From Vibrio sp. LaRot3 (GTDB taxonomy: Bacteria > Pseudomonadota > Gammaproteobacteria > Enterobacterales > Vibrionaceae), in the NCBI RefSeq assembly GCF_027587025.1, contig NZ_JAPPTI010000001.1, positions 62,001 through 126,000 of the forward strand: a DNA stretch of 64,000 nt, written 5' to 3'. The translations under genes were made by a program, and so were the position numbers. A model generated the notes under the pieces. The model was not told the origin of the DNA. It did not search any database and was given only the letters and a program-made list of their open reading frames with translations. Shown piece by piece: positions 47,374 to 57,412 of the stretch (position 1 is the first letter of the stretch; each line of letters opens with the position of its first letter).

Positions 47374-49056
47374 ATGACGATTCTCAATCAAGATGCTAAT
47401 TGGTGGAAAACCGCGTCTATCTATCAAATTTATCCGAAAAGTTTTTGTGACAGCGGCAGTCAAGGTACCGGAGATATCAAAGGCATTATTTCTAAACTCG
47501 ATTATTTAAAACGTTTAGGGATTGATGCCATCTGGCTAACACCGGTTTACCAATCGCCAATGGTGGATAATGGCTACGACATTTCAGATTACTACGCGAT
47601 AAACCCTGAGTTTGGCACCATGGCGGACTTTGATCTGCTACTTGCCCAAGCACATCAGCGTGGCATTCGCATCATTATGGATATCGTAGTTAACCATACC
47701 TCGACTCATCATCAATGGTTTCAATCCGCATTAGGTGACAAACAAAGCCCATACCGTGATTACTACATCTGGAAAGACCCTGTGGAAGGGGGCGAGCCTA
47801 ACAACTGGCAATCTAAGTTCGGTGGCAGTGCATGGCAACTGGATCAAGCAACAAACCAGTATTACCTGCATCTATTTGCCACTGAACAAGCAGACCTTAA
47901 CTGGGAAAATCCTGCGGTGCGTCAAGAAGTAAAACAGGTGATTAGCTACTGGGCTGAAAAAGGTGTCGATGGATTCCGCTTAGACGTGATTAACCTGATT
48001 TCTAAGCAACAAGATTTCCCGAGTGATGAGTCTGGTGATGGCCGACGTTTTTACACTGATGGTCCGCGTGTACATGAATACTTACAAGAGATCAGTGAAG
48101 CGGTATTTCAAAAATACGGCAGTGTCACTGTGGGTGAAATGTCTTCAACCACGTTAGAGCATTGCCAGCAATACTCGGCGCAAGATGGTAAAGAGCTATC
48201 GATGGTGTTTAACTTTCATCATCTTAAAGTGGATTATCCCAATGGTGAGAAGTGGACTAAAGCCCCTTTTGATTTCATTCAACTTAAGCAAATCTTCAAT
48301 CATTGGCAAACAGGGCTTAATGGCCAAGGCTGGGGTGCGCTATTTTGGTGTAACCACGATCAGCCACGAATAGTCAGCCGATTAGGTGACGACCAAACTT
48401 ATCGAGTCGAATCAGCAAAGATGCTGGCAGCCTCTTTGCACATGATGCAGGGCACACCTTATATCTACCAAGGCGAAGAGATTGGTATGACTAACCCTGC
48501 GTATACCGACATTACCCAATATCGCGATGTTGAAAGCACCAACATGTACGACATCATGGTGAATCAACAAGGAGTTAGCCATGACGATATGATGGCGATT
48601 TTGGCGCAGAAATCTCGTGATAACTCGCGAGCACCAATGCAGTGGGATGGCTCTGACAATGCCGGTTTCACACAAGGCAAACCATGGCTAGAAGTGGCGG
48701 CAAACTATCCGCAAGTGAATGCCAAGGCAGCGGTAGAAGATGGCGATTCCGTTTTTTACTTCTATAAAGCTTTGATTGAACTGCGTAAGCACTTACCAGT
48801 CATTACCGATGGTAGCTATCTAGATTTATTGCCAGATCATCAACATTGTTGGGCTTACTTACGAGAAAACGCCACTCACCAATTGGTATGTGTAAGTAAT
48901 TACTATCCTCAAGAAGTCTTCTGTGAAATGCCTGTAGATCTCGCGATAGAAAACTCAGAGTGTTTGCTAACTAATTACTCTCACCCATTGCAGTATGAAG
49001 GTAAGCGCATTCACTTAAAGCCTTATGAAACGCGAATTCTCCTGATAAAAAAGTAA
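47374..49056 (+). CDS. treC: alpha,alpha-phosphotrehalase (trehalose-6-phosphate hydrolase)
   Basis: Cytoplasmic GH13 enzyme that splits trehalose 6-phosphate to glucose and glucose 6-phosphate. From the ATG at 47374 it has 560 residues. GH13 motifs: DIVVNHTSTHHQW, the nucleophile aspartate in GFRLDVINLIS, acid/base glutamate in VTVGEMSS and the third carboxylate in WCNHDQPR. TAAGTGAG gives the ribosome site; a GTG four codons earlier is the alternative. Works directly downstream of TreB. Confidence 0.96.
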   Translation: MTILNQDANWWKTASIYQIYPKSFCDSGSQGTGDIKGIISKLDYLKRLGIDAIWLTPVYQSPMVDNGYDISDYYAINPEFGTMADFDLLLAQAHQRGIRIIMDIVVNHTSTHHQWFQSALGDKQSPYRDYYIWKDPVEGGEPNNWQSKFGGSAWQLDQATNQYYLHLFATEQADLNWENPAVRQEVKQVISYWAEKGVDGFRLDVINLISKQQDFPSDESGDGRRFYTDGPRVHEYLQEISEAVFQKYGSVTVGEMSSTTLEHCQQYSAQDGKELSMVFNFHHLKVDYPNGEKWTKAPFDFIQLKQIFNHWQTGLNGQGWGALFWCNHDQPRIVSRLGDDQTYRVESAKMLAASLHMMQGTPYIYQGEEIGMTNPAYTDITQYRDVESTNMYDIMVNQQGVSHDDMMAILAQKSRDNSRAPMQWDGSDNAGFTQGKPWLEVAANYPQVNAKAAVEDGDSVFYFYKALIELRKHLPVITDGSYLDLLPDHQHCWAYLRENATHQLVCVSNYYPQEVFCEMPVDLAIENSECLLTNYSHPLQYEGKRIHLKPYETRILLIKK

Positions 49057-49080
49057 CCTCTATTACTTTTAAATAAGAAA

Positions 49081-49115
49081 AAAGGCTTTGGTCTCGTCAA
49101 CCAAAGCCTTTGTTT
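49081..49115. terminator. bidirectional terminator between treC and the yitT-like gene
   Basis: AAAGGCTTTGGT pairs perfectly with ACCAAAGCCTTT around seven bases, with A-rich left and T-rich right flanks, so it can serve both convergent genes. Confidence 0.88.
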
Positions 49116-49127
49116 TATGCTGGCAAT

Positions 49128-49727
49128 CTAGCCGTAGCTGACTGTGTAACGTTGAGGTTTGTGGTTCATCGCTAACACTAAGTTAAGCGCAACAGCACCA
49201 ATTACCGAGTAAATGATGGTGGTGGTATCAACGAAGAAGAACGAAGCAATTAGAATTGCACAATCAATCGCAAGCTGCGTTTTACCCACAGAGATGCCAA
49301 ATTTATCTTGGATGAACAGACATAGAACGTTAAAGCCGCCAAGACTGGAGCGATGACGGAATAGAATCAGCATGCCCAAGCCCATCAATAAGCCGCCTGC
49401 AACCGCGCAGTATGCTTGGTTAATTTTATCTAGGCTGATAACCAAGTAGAGGTGATCGGCCAAAATCGACACCATCGCGCCAGAAATCGCACTATTAAAT
49501 GCGAAGCGCGCGCCAAAACGTTTCCAAGCCAACAGGTAGAATGGACAGTTCGCAAGAAAATAAAGCGTACCAAAAGACCAAGTTGCAAACTGGCTAACCA
49601 AAAGCGCTAAACCTGTTGTTCCACCAGTCAGCAATGTGGCGGATTGAAGAAAGAAGATACCTTGAGCGACTAAGAAAGTGCCAGTCAGTATCGCGATCCA
49701 ATCTTCTTTACGTGAGTGTTTTTCCAT
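49128..49727 (-). CDS. YitT-family membrane protein
   Basis: 199 residues from the ATG at 49727 (MEKHSRKEDWIAILTGTF); an upstream ATG at 49763 is possible but neither has a clear ribosome site. About five membrane segments with the family motifs LLTGGTTGLALLVS and RHRSSLGGFNVLCLFIQ. YitT proteins are predicted transporters of unknown substrate. This one lacks the C-terminal soluble DUF2179 domain found in longer members. Convergent with treC. Confidence 0.85.
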   Translation of the reverse strand: MEKHSRKEDWIAILTGTFLVAQGIFFLQSATLLTGGTTGLALLVSQFATWSFGTLYFLANCPFYLLAWKRFGARFAFNSAISGAMVSILADHLYLVISLDKINQAYCAVAGGLLMGLGMLILFRHRSSLGGFNVLCLFIQDKFGISVGKTQLAIDCAILIASFFFVDTTTIIYSVIGAVALNLVLAMNHKPQRYTVSYG

Positions 49728-50071
49728 CAATGAACAATTAAACGTTGAACGAATGGCGAGCATAGTATGTAAAAGATGAGGTTTTCGGTAGCTTGAGAGC
49801 GAAATTTAAGGTAAACCTATGTAATTATCGTTTTACGGGGTGTAAAGGATAAATTTGACACTTTTCCTCATTTTGCAATGAGATAAAGGTCAACATGACA
49901 AACCTTGTAAACCAGTATGAAAAAACTGCATGAGAAAAAATGAAATTTTCTCTTTATGACCTAGATCAAATTATGTAAAATGCGCGCCATTAGGGTGACG
50001 AAAACGTTTGCGTCGGGGTCGTTAACCGGTTTTTTGTAACTTTCAGTCAAAATCTGAGTCAGGAGATACAG
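49728..50071. promoter_or_regulatory. glyA upstream region
   Basis: 344 bases without a gene. Besides the PurR box (49998-50013) it holds TAAAAT (49976-49981), a possible -10 with a weak TTATGA 16 bases upstream, and ATGAC-CTAG-ATCAA (49956-49969), which matches eight of ten FNR positions. The rest is AT-rich and shows nothing else I recognise. Confidence 0.45.
49998..50013 (+). promoter_or_regulatory. PurR operator of glyA
   Basis: ACGAAAACGTTTGCGT differs from the PurR consensus ACGCAAACGTTTGCGT at one position and lies 58 bases before the glyA start, close to the predicted transcription start. PurR control of glyA is known in E. coli, where glycine and one-carbon units feed purine synthesis. 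Confidence 0.82.
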
Positions 50072-51322
50072 ATGCTTAAGCGTGATATGAACATCGCAGA
50101 TTACGATGCGGAACTGTTCGCAGCTATCCAAGAAGAAACTCTTCGCCAGGAAGAACACATCGAACTTATCGCTTCAGAAAACTACACAAGCCCACGTGTA
50201 ATGGAAGCTCAAGGTTCTCAGCTAACTAACAAATACGCTGAAGGTTACCCAGGCAAGCGTTACTACGGTGGTTGTGAGTACGTAGACAAAGCAGAAGCTC
50301 TTGCAATTGATCGTGCTTGTGAGCTATTTGGTTGTGAATACGCGAACGTACAGCCTCACTCTGGTTCTCAAGCAAACAGCGCAGTATACATGGCGCTACT
50401 TAACCCAGGAGATACGGTTCTAGGTATGAGCCTAGCGCACGGTGGTCACCTAACTCACGGTTCACCAGTAAACTTCTCTGGTAAGCACTACAACGTTATT
50501 CCTTACGGTATCGATGAAGCAGGTCAAATCAACTACGACGAGATGGAAGCTCTAGCGGTTGAACACAAGCCGAAAATGATCATCGGTGGCTTCTCTGCTT
50601 ACTCGCAAATCGTAGACTGGGCTCGCATGCGTGAAATCGCAGACAAAGTAGGCGCTTACTTCTTCGTAGACATGGCTCACGTAGCGGGTCTTATCGCTGC
50701 AGGTGTTTACCCAACACCAGTACCTCATGCACACGTAGTAACAACCACTACGCACAAAACGCTAGCAGGTCCACGTGGCGGTCTAATCCTGTCTAATGCA
50801 GGTGAAGACATGTACAAGAAGCTGAACTCAGCAGTTTTCCCTGGTGGTCAAGGTGGCCCGCTAATGCACGTAATCGCAGGTAAAGCGGTAGCGTTCAAAG
50901 AAGCAATGGAGCCAGAGTTCAAAGCGTACCAGCAACGTGTAGTTGATAACGCAAAAGCGATGGTAGCTCAGTTCCAAGAGCGCGGTTACAAAATCGTATC
51001 TAACTCGACAGAGAACCACCTGTTCCTAGTTGACCTAATCGACAAAGACATCACAGGTAAAGATGCGGATGCAGCACTAGGTGCAGCAAACATCACTGTA
51101 AACAAGAACTCAGTACCAAACGATCCTCGTAGCCCATTTGTTACTTCAGGTATCCGTGTTGGTACACCAGCAATCACTCGTCGTGGCTTCACAACAGAAG
51201 ACGCGAAAGAGCTAGCAAACTGGATGGCAGACGTGCTTGATAACATCGGCAACGATGAAGTGATTGAAGCGACAAAAGCGAAAGTATTAGATATTTGTAA
51301 GCGTCTACCGGTTTACGCTTAA
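50072..51322 (+). CDS. glyA: serine hydroxymethyltransferase
   Basis: PLP enzyme that interconverts serine and glycine and charges tetrahydrofolate with one-carbon units. It has 416 residues. The PLP lysine is in [14 protein letters not shown] (about residue 229), with [17 protein letters not shown] and the late [14 protein letters not shown] also conserved. AGGAG eight bases upstream of the ATG. Single gene with its own PurR-controlled promoter and terminator. Codon choice is strongly biased, as expected of a highly expressed gene. Confidence 0.98.
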   Translation: MLKRDMNIADYDAELFAAIQEETLRQEEHIELIASENYTSPRVMEAQGSQLTNKYAEGYPGKRYYGGCEYVDKAEALAIDRACELFGCEYANVQPHSGSQANSAVYMALLNPGDTVLGMSLAHGGHLTHGSPVNFSGKHYNVIPYGIDEAGQINYDEMEALAVEHKPKMIIGGFSAYSQIVDWARMREIADKVGAYFFVDMAHVAGLIAAGVYPTPVPHAHVVTTTTHKTLAGPRGGLILSNAGEDMYKKLNSAVFPGGQGGPLMHVIAGKAVAFKEAMEPEFKAYQQRVVDNAKAMVAQFQERGYKIVSNSTENHLFLVDLIDKDITGKDADAALGAANITVNKNSVPNDPRSPFVTSGIRVGTPAITRRGFTTEDAKELANWMADVLDNIGNDEVIEATKAKVLDICKRLPVYA

Positions 51323-51435
51323 ATTTTCTTCGTAGAGTGAACGAACTTCTGTGTCGAACATACTCATTTGCTAGAGCAAACTCCGTGTGTTCTCCTTGAA
51401 TTTCGTCCATCTACTTTGAAAATTATTGAATGATG

Positions 51436-51461
51436 AAGGACTCCGTTTGGAGTCCTTTTTG
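51436..51461 (+). terminator. Rho-independent terminator after glyA
   Basis: AAGGACTCC pairs perfectly with GGAGTCCTT around GTTT, with a T run, 114 bases after the stop codon. Confidence 0.88.
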
Positions 51462-51486
51462 TTTTTTAGGTGGGGTAGTTTTTCGA

Positions 51487-51813
51487 TTATTTGGCGATGC
51501 TAAGTAGCGTGCCGGATTTACATTTGAAGGAGTAATATTTGGAGCTTTCGTTGAACTTACCTAGCCCTTCACCATCGCAGTAATCGATGTTTATATCGCG
51601 CATGGTCTCAAGGGTATTCTCTGTTGTGAGCGCAAACTTAGAACCATCGGAGCATAGAATACGCACGCGGCCGTCGTCGCTGACGGAGTAGATATCGACT
51701 TCGGTATTACATAGTTCAAATGAAGCCTCGCGGAAATTATCTTGCTGCTCTGAGTTTGAGCAGGCGGTAAGTATCAGGGCGGATATCACTGCGAACAATC
51801 CAAATCTAATCAT
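51487..51813 (-). CDS. small orphan lipoprotein
   Basis: 108 residues with a lipobox (ALILTACSN, lipidated Cys 18) and Asn-Ser after the cysteine, which favours outer-membrane sorting. The mature part has four cysteines (ELCNTEV, RILCSDG, DYCDGEG, SFKCKSG) that could form two disulfides. I do not recognise a family. It lies alone between the glyA terminator and the lipA terminator. Confidence 0.7.
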   Translation of the reverse strand: MIRFGLFAVISALILTACSNSEQQDNFREASFELCNTEVDIYSVSDDGRVRILCSDGSKFALTTENTLETMRDINIDYCDGEGLGKFNESSKYYSFKCKSGTLLSIAK

Positions 51814-51931
51814 GGCTGAATCCTTTTAGGTGACGCACTCTGACGGTGCTTACATGAGCAATCTTGTGAATAAGATTGAAGATAATTTTAAGCCTAGAAG
51901 TGGCGATCTGCGGATTCAAGTTGACGATAAG

Positions 51932-51958
51932 AAAAAAGCCAGCGAGGTGCTGGCTTTA
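51932..51958 (-). terminator. terminator after lipA
   Basis: AAAGCCAGC and GCTGGCTTT form a perfect stem around five bases. On the minus strand it is followed by TTTTTTC, 29 bases after the lipA stop. Confidence 0.88.
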
Positions 51959-51986
51959 TTGTTTAGTTCATGTTTTTTTGCAATTG

Positions 51987-52952
51987 TTAGCTAACTTCCA
52001 CACCTTGTGCTTGCAGATCTGCGTGGTAAGAAGAACGTACAAATGGACCACAAGCGGCATGAGTAAAGCCAAGTTCTAAGGCTATCTCTTTAAGCTCATC
52101 AAACTCTGCTGGTGGCACGTAACGCTCAACAGGAAGGTGGTGACGGCTTGGCGCAAGGTATTGGCCAAGTGTCAGCATAGTGACGCCATGTTCACGAAGG
52201 TCTTTTAATACTTCAACGATCTCTTCTTTGGTTTCACCTAGGCCCATCATCACGCCAGATTTCGTTGGGATGTGTGGGTGCTGCTCTTTGAACTTCTTAA
52301 GTAAGTTTAGAGACCACTTGTAGTTTGCGCCCGGGCGAACCTTACGGTACAGGCGCGGTGCTGTTTCTAAGTTGTGGTTGAATACATCTGGCGGGTTGTC
52401 ATGCATTAAATCAAGTGCAACATCCATACGACCACGGAAGTCTGGAACCAAAGTTTCGATCTTGATGTTTGGGTTTAGCTTACGGATTTCACGGTTACAG
52501 TCAGCGAAGTGCTGCGCACCGCCATCACGTAAGTCATCACGGTCAACTGAGGTGATTACGACGTATTTTAACTTCATGTCTTTGATGGTTTGGGCCAGCT
52601 TTTGTGGTTCACCTTCTTCAGGTGTCACTGGGCGACCATGGGCAACATCACAGAAAGGACAACGACGAGTACAGATAGCGCCTAGGATCATGAAAGTGGC
52701 CGTACCGTGGTTAAAACATTCGGCAAGGTTAGGGCATGAGGCTTCTTCACAAACGGAGTGCAGGTTGTTTTTACGCATTGCCGATTTGATGTCTTGAATG
52801 CGTTGGCTATCTGCTGGCAGCTTGATCTTCATCCAGTCCGGTTTACGCAAAACTTCTTTTTGCTCAACTGGCATATTCTTCACTGGGATCAGTGCCATTT
52901 TATCAGCGTCGCGATACTTGACGCCTTTTTCCATTTGGATTGGTTTACTCAT
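51987..52952 (-). CDS. lipA: lipoyl synthase
   Basis: Radical-SAM enzyme that inserts two sulfurs into octanoyl chains on lipoate-dependent enzymes. It has 321 residues. The auxiliary cluster cysteines are C68, C73 and C79 ([12 protein letters not shown]); the SAM cluster cysteines are C94, C98 and C101 (CTRRCPFC). The C-terminal serine ligand lies in PFVRSSYH. The start is seven bases after the lipB stop. Confidence 0.97.
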   Translation of the reverse strand: MSKPIQMEKGVKYRDADKMALIPVKNMPVEQKEVLRKPDWMKIKLPADSQRIQDIKSAMRKNNLHSVCEEASCPNLAECFNHGTATFMILGAICTRRCPFCDVAHGRPVTPEEGEPQKLAQTIKDMKLKYVVITSVDRDDLRDGGAQHFADCNREIRKLNPNIKIETLVPDFRGRMDVALDLMHDNPPDVFNHNLETAPRLYRKVRPGANYKWSLNLLKKFKEQHPHIPTKSGVMMGLGETKEEIVEVLKDLREHGVTMLTLGQYLAPSRHHLPVERYVPPAEFDELKEIALELGFTHAACGPFVRSSYHADLQAQGVEVS

Positions 52953-52959
52953 GCTTCAA

Positions 52960-53613
52960 TTACTTATAGTTTGGGACTTCTGTACTGACTTCTATATGTT
53001 GGTAATCCAACAAAGTCACGAGTTCTTGTAATAGTTGCTCAGCAACACTGTCTACGCTGTCTGGGCCGCCAAGTTGGCTAACTTGAGCCATTTCCATGCC
53101 TGCATAGCCACATGGGTTAATACGTAGGAAAGGCGCAAGATCCATATTGACGTTAAGTGCTAATCCATGGAATGAACACCCTTTACGAATGCGCAAACCC
53201 AATGAGCAAATCTTCTTACCGTCAACGTAAACTCCGGGCGCATCCGGCTTCGCTGCTGATTCTATATTGTAAGCCTTCAGTGTATTAATCACGAGATTCT
53301 CTATGTGAGTAACGAGATCTCGCACACCTAACTTTTTCCGGCGTAAGTTAATTAGGAAGTACACCACCATCTGACCGGGGCCATGGTAAGTGACTTGTCC
53401 TCCTCGATCACTTTGCACTACAGGTATATCACCGGTATTGATCAAGTGTTCTGCTTTTCCCGCTTGCCCTTGTGTAAAAACTGGGTTGTGTTCAACAAAC
53501 CAAACCTCATCACAGGTGTCATCATTGCGCTGATCGGTAAAGGCATGCATTGCGCGCCAAATTGGCTCGTAATCTTGTCTGCCTAGATGCTTCACAACTA
53601 GCGGCTTTTGCAT
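52960..53613 (-). CDS. lipB: octanoyltransferase
   Basis: Moves octanoyl from ACP to lipoyl domains, feeding LipA. From the ATG at 53613 ([11 protein letters not shown]) it has 217 residues; an ATG four codons upstream (53625) is possible but lacks a ribosome site, while GGA lies before 53613. [12 protein letters not shown] is the family signature, and the acyl-thioester cysteine is in [10 protein letters not shown], with the lysine in [11 protein letters not shown]. Operon with lipA. Confidence 0.95.
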   Translation of the reverse strand: MQKPLVVKHLGRQDYEPIWRAMHAFTDQRNDDTCDEVWFVEHNPVFTQGQAGKAEHLINTGDIPVVQSDRGGQVTYHGPGQMVVYFLINLRRKKLGVRDLVTHIENLVINTLKAYNIESAAKPDAPGVYVDGKKICSLGLRIRKGCSFHGLALNVNMDLAPFLRINPCGYAGMEMAQVSQLGGPDSVDSVAEQLLQELVTLLDYQHIEVSTEVPNYK

Positions 53614-53737
53614 TGCAGAGTCCATGTATATTAATAAATTGATCGGATTATAAACTGCTTCTTAGCTTTGAACTATATGTTGGTAACAGTTTTTTAACCC
53701 TTGAAAAGATAAGAAAATCATATCTGTTTGATATATA

Positions 53738-53766
53738 ACAAAAAAGCAGCCTAAGGCTGCTTTCAA
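53738..53766 (-). terminator. terminator after ybeD
   Basis: AAAGCAGCC and GGCTGCTTT form a perfect stem around three bases, followed on the minus strand by TTTTTGTT. It implies lipB has its own promoter in 53614-53737. Confidence 0.88.
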
Positions 53767-53791
53767 AAATAATTTATTTTTTCAAATAAAA

Positions 53792-54070
53792 TTATAGCAC
53801 CATGCGGACGATGTCGATTTCACCAAGTTCTTTGTACAAAGTTTCTACTTGTTCAATAGAGGTTGCATTGATGGTTACTGACACTGAGTGGTAGTTACCT
53901 TTTGCGCTTGGCTTCACTGATGGACTGTAGTCACCTGGAGCATGGCGTTGGATAACTTCAAGTACCTTCTCTGGCAGTTCAGGCTTCGCGTAGCCCATGA
54001 CCTTGTAAGTAAAAGAACAAGGGAACTCTAGCAGGTCTTTTAGTTTTGCATCTGAGTTGATAGTCAGCAT
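53792..54070 (-). CDS. ybeD: DUF493 family protein YbeD
   Basis: Small ACT-like-fold protein of 92 residues ([18 protein letters not shown], then [29 protein letters not shown]). GGAG nine bases before the ATG at 54070 supports this start; a longer open frame upstream crosses the dacA terminator region. Its place between dacA and lipB is the same as in E. coli. A role in lipoate metabolism has been suggested for the family from context; the biochemical role is not settled. Confidence 0.92.
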   Translation of the reverse strand: MLTINSDAKLKDLLEFPCSFTYKVMGYAKPELPEKVLEVIQRHAPGDYSPSVKPSAKGNYHSVSVTINATSIEQVETLYKELGEIDIVRMVL

Positions 54071-54165
54071 TTTGATAACTCCAAGTTGGAATGTCGATTC
54101 GCAGCGCCGAATGTTACTGCCAATCCGATTTAATCTCAAGGTTGATGAAAATATGGTGACGTAAA

Positions 54166-54190
54166 CAAAAAGCCGCCCGGAGGCGGCTTC
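54166..54190 (-). terminator. terminator after dacA
   Basis: AAGCCGCC and GGCGGCTT form a perfect stem around four bases, followed on the minus strand by TTTTGTTT. Confidence 0.88.
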
Positions 54191-54213
54191 GTGATATTTA
54201 GGTTAATGACCTA

Positions 54214-55392
54214 TTAGAAGAAGCTCTTCACTAGCATTACGATGTAATCCCATAGGCGACTAAACAGGCTGCCTTCTTGTACGTCTTCTAGTGCTAGAAG
54301 TGGGTACTCAGCAATATCTTCACCTTCTAGTTGGTAGTATAGCTTACCAACTACGTCACCTTTACTAATTGGGGCTTCTAGTTCTTTTTCAAGTACGAAG
54401 CTCGCTTTTAGGTTTTTCGCTTGGCCACGAGGTAGTGTTACGTAGGTATCTTGGTCTAGACCCAAAGCAACTGTATCTTTGTCGCCCATCCACACTTTTT
54501 CTTCAACAAATGTTTCGCCAGCAGTATGAGGCGCTACCGTTTCGAAGAAGCGGAAGCCATAGCTGAGAAGTTTTTTGCTTTCTGATTTACGAGCATTAGC
54601 GTTTTTAGTACCCATCACTACGGCTACTAGGCGCATTTTACCTTCAGTTGCTGAGCTAACTAGGCTGTAACCTGCGTTGCTTGTATGGCCTGTTTTGATG
54701 CCATCAACGTTCATGCTTTTATCCCAAAGTAGACCGTTACGGTTGTATTGGGTGATGCCGTTGTAGGTAAATTTCTTTTCAGCGTAGATGCGGTATTCTT
54801 CTGGTACGTCACGGATTAGAGCACTACCTAGCAGCGCCATATCGTAAGGCGTTGAGTACAGAGCATCGTTGTCTAGGCCGTGAACGTTAGCAAAGTGGGT
54901 GTTATCCATACCAATGGTATCTGCCCATGCGTTCATTAGATCAACGAAAGCATCTTCTGAGCCTGCAATGTGTTCTGCCATTGCAACACAAGCATCATTA
55001 CCTGATTGGATGATGATGCCGCGGTTGAGGTCTTTTACTTTGACCGTCGTGCCCACTTCTATGAACATTTTTGAAGAATCTGGGAAATTTTTTGCCCACG
55101 CATTCTTACTGATGGTTACGTCATCGTTTTCTTTAATATTGCCACGAGCAAGCTCTTGGCCGATAACGTAACTGGTCATCATTTTGGTCAAACTTGCAGG
55201 AGACAGTTTTGTATCCATCTCTTTTTGCGCCAGTACTTTACCTGAGTGGTAATCCATTAGCACAAAACCTTTCGCGGCAATTTGTGGTGCATCAGGCACA
55301 ACAATAGGAGAAGCCATTGCAGAAGAAGCGAAAGTGGTTGAAAGCGCAATAGAAGACGCAAAAACGGTTTTGATTAACGATGTTTTTTTCAT
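54214..55392 (-). CDS. dacA: D-alanyl-D-alanine carboxypeptidase (PBP5/6 type)
   Basis: Trims the terminal D-Ala of peptidoglycan stem peptides, limiting cross-linking. It has 392 residues with a signal peptide ending near residue 27 (SSAMA). Active-site motifs: S67-L-T-K70, SGNDACVAM and DGIKTGHT. A C-terminal beta domain and a final amphipathic helix (SRLWDYIVMLVKSFF) anchor it to the inner-membrane face. Terminator follows; 92 bases separate it from rlpA upstream, so it may have its own promoter. Confidence 0.96.
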   Translation of the reverse strand: MKKTSLIKTVFASSIALSTTFASSAMASPIVVPDAPQIAAKGFVLMDYHSGKVLAQKEMDTKLSPASLTKMMTSYVIGQELARGNIKENDDVTISKNAWAKNFPDSSKMFIEVGTTVKVKDLNRGIIIQSGNDACVAMAEHIAGSEDAFVDLMNAWADTIGMDNTHFANVHGLDNDALYSTPYDMALLGSALIRDVPEEYRIYAEKKFTYNGITQYNRNGLLWDKSMNVDGIKTGHTSNAGYSLVSSATEGKMRLVAVVMGTKNANARKSESKKLLSYGFRFFETVAPHTAGETFVEEKVWMGDKDTVALGLDQDTYVTLPRGQAKNLKASFVLEKELEAPISKGDVVGKLYYQLEGEDIAEYPLLALEDVQEGSLFSRLWDYIVMLVKSFF

Positions 55393-55484
55393 ATTGACTA
55401 CAGATTTATCTTGAACTGTCCATATCTTAACAGAAACCTAAACCCAAATCAGTCCGGGACTGTTGGCTTGATCGAGTTTGGTGA

Positions 55485-56291
55485 CTATTTTTTCTTTACG
55501 AAGGCACTTGAGTAACCCAGAAGTTTAACTTGCTTTAGCATTTGTTGCGTCAGCGTATAGTCATCAAATGGGCCTAAAAATACGCGATGGGTCTCATCTT
55601 CAGAGAGCACAAAGCTGCCAACCGATAGCTTTTGACCGAGATCTTTCGCTAAAGTTTCCACTCTATCTTTGTGTTGTGAAGATGCAACCTGAATTTTGTA
55701 GTTGGGTAAGCCTTGCTGCTTGTGATCAGCGGTTGGCTTTTCTACGGTAATTACTTCAATTTCCACATTGGCAGTACCAGTGCGCACCACATCAAGTTTG
55801 GTTGCTGCCGCATAGCTTAAATCAATAATACGACCAGGATGGAATGGGCCACGGTCGTTCACGCGAACGATGGTCGTTTTGCCATTATCCGTATTGGTGA
55901 CTTTAACATAGCTTGGTAACGGCAGTGTTTTGTGCGCGGCGGTCATGGAATACATGTCATAAATCTCACCATTAGAGGTAAGGTGACCATGGAATTTTTT
56001 TCCGTACCAAGAGGCTTGGCCTTTTTGGTTAAAGCCTTTGGCGTCTTTGATGATTTTATAGTCGCCACCTCTTAGTGAGTAATCTTTATTACCGCCTAAG
56101 CTATAGGGTTCGTATTGAGGGCGAGCATCTTCAATATGTTCGACAGAGATAGGCTTCTCAGGCGCAATATCATCTTTGAGCGAGTAACGACTTGTTGGTT
56201 GCTCTTCCTCACTCTTTTCAGGGGTAGATGAACAGCCAATCAGAATACCGCCGAGCAAAGCGATAGTGGTTAATTTGTACCAGTAGTTCAT
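55485..56291 (-). CDS. rlpA: septal ring lytic transglycosylase RlpA family lipoprotein
   Basis: Outer-membrane lipoprotein with a double-psi beta-barrel that, in Pseudomonas, cuts peptide-free glycan strands. It has 268 residues: lipobox (GGILIGCSS, Cys 20), the DPBB domain (GQASWYGKKFHGHLTSNGE, VNDRGPFHPGRIIDLSYAAA) and a C-terminal SPOR domain (YKIQVASSQHKDRVETLAKDLG) that targets denuded septal glycan. Its ATG shares a base with the rodA stop. Confidence 0.94.
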   Translation of the reverse strand: MNYWYKLTTIALLGGILIGCSSTPEKSEEEQPTSRYSLKDDIAPEKPISVEHIEDARPQYEPYSLGGNKDYSLRGGDYKIIKDAKGFNQKGQASWYGKKFHGHLTSNGEIYDMYSMTAAHKTLPLPSYVKVTNTDNGKTTIVRVNDRGPFHPGRIIDLSYAAATKLDVVRTGTANVEIEVITVEKPTADHKQQGLPNYKIQVASSQHKDRVETLAKDLGQKLSVGSFVLSEDETHRVFLGPFDDYTLTQQMLKQVKLLGYSSAFVKKK

Positions 56292-57412
56292 TAGTTTGCC
56301 TTAGAGAATGCTCGTCTATGTGTATGAATCGACATTAAAATACCAAAACCTGCCATTAGCGTAACCATGGATGTACCGCCGTAACTGATCAGTGGGAGAG
56401 GAACACCAACTACCGGTAGGATACCACTCACCATGCCAATGTTTACGAACACATAAACAAAGAAGCTAAGCACAATACTGCCTGCCATCATACGACCGAA
56501 GGCGGTTTGGGCTTTGCTGGCTAAGAAGAGACCTCGACCAATAATGAATAGGTAAATGCTCAGTAACGCAAGAATACCGATTAATCCCCACTCTTCAGCG
56601 ATAACCGCAAAGATGAAGTCGGTGTGTCGCTCTGGCAAAAACTCTAATTGAGATTGAGTGCCTTGAAGCCAGCCTTTGCCGACTATACCGCCAGATCCAA
56701 TCGCAATTTTACTCTGAATAATATGGTATCCAGCGCCTAAAGGGTCAGATTCAGGGTTGAACAATGTTCTCACTCGCACCTTTTGGTACTCACGCATTAA
56801 GAAGAACCACAAGATGGGTAAGAACGCGCCTAATGCCGCGGCAGCGGCGAAAATAATTCTCCAGCTGATGCCTGCTAAGAAGATAACAAAAATGCCTGAT
56901 GCAGCGATGAGAATCGATGTACCTAAGTCGGGTTGCTTAGCGATTAAGATGGTAGGAACAAACACCATGACCAACGATGCGATTAATGTTTGGAACGTTG
57001 GTGGTAGTGCGCGTTTACCAATGTAGCGAGCAACCATAAGAGGTACCGCGAGCTTCAATAGTTCTGAGGGCTGAAAGCGAACAAAACCGAGATTTAACCA
57101 ACGCTGAGCGCCTTTGGATGATTCACCAAAAAACAGCACCCCGAGTAACAACATGACACCAAGGAAGAACATCACTGGGGCAAGTGCTTCGTAGGTGCGT
57201 GGAGGTATTTGCGCTAAAAAGACCATTACACCTAGCGCTAAGGCCATACGCATTGCTTGGCGATCCATCATGGCGAGGCTTTGACCGCTCGCGCTATACA
57301 TAACCACAAGGCCAAAGGCCATCAAAACTAAGATGCCTAGCAGGAGAGGCATATCAATATGGAAACGCTCGAACAGGGAGCGGTTTTGGCCGATTGTTTG
57401 GTCAAAGTCCAT
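56291..57412 (-). CDS. rodA: peptidoglycan glycosyltransferase RodA
   Basis: SEDS-family polymerase that builds lateral-wall glycan with PBP2. It has 373 residues and about ten membrane segments. The SEDS signature is in the last third ([31 protein letters not shown]), and the catalytic aspartate lies in the [18 protein letters not shown] loop. Its ATG shares one base with the mrdA stop (TAATG), so the pair is translated together. Confidence 0.97.
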   Translation of the reverse strand: MDFDQTIGQNRSLFERFHIDMPLLLGILVLMAFGLVVMYSASGQSLAMMDRQAMRMALALGVMVFLAQIPPRTYEALAPVMFFLGVMLLLGVLFFGESSKGAQRWLNLGFVRFQPSELLKLAVPLMVARYIGKRALPPTFQTLIASLVMVFVPTILIAKQPDLGTSILIAASGIFVIFLAGISWRIIFAAAAALGAFLPILWFFLMREYQKVRVRTLFNPESDPLGAGYHIIQSKIAIGSGGIVGKGWLQGTQSQLEFLPERHTDFIFAVIAEEWGLIGILALLSIYLFIIGRGLFLASKAQTAFGRMMAGSIVLSFFVYVFVNIGMVSGILPVVGVPLPLISYGGTSMVTLMAGFGILMSIHTHRRAFSKAN

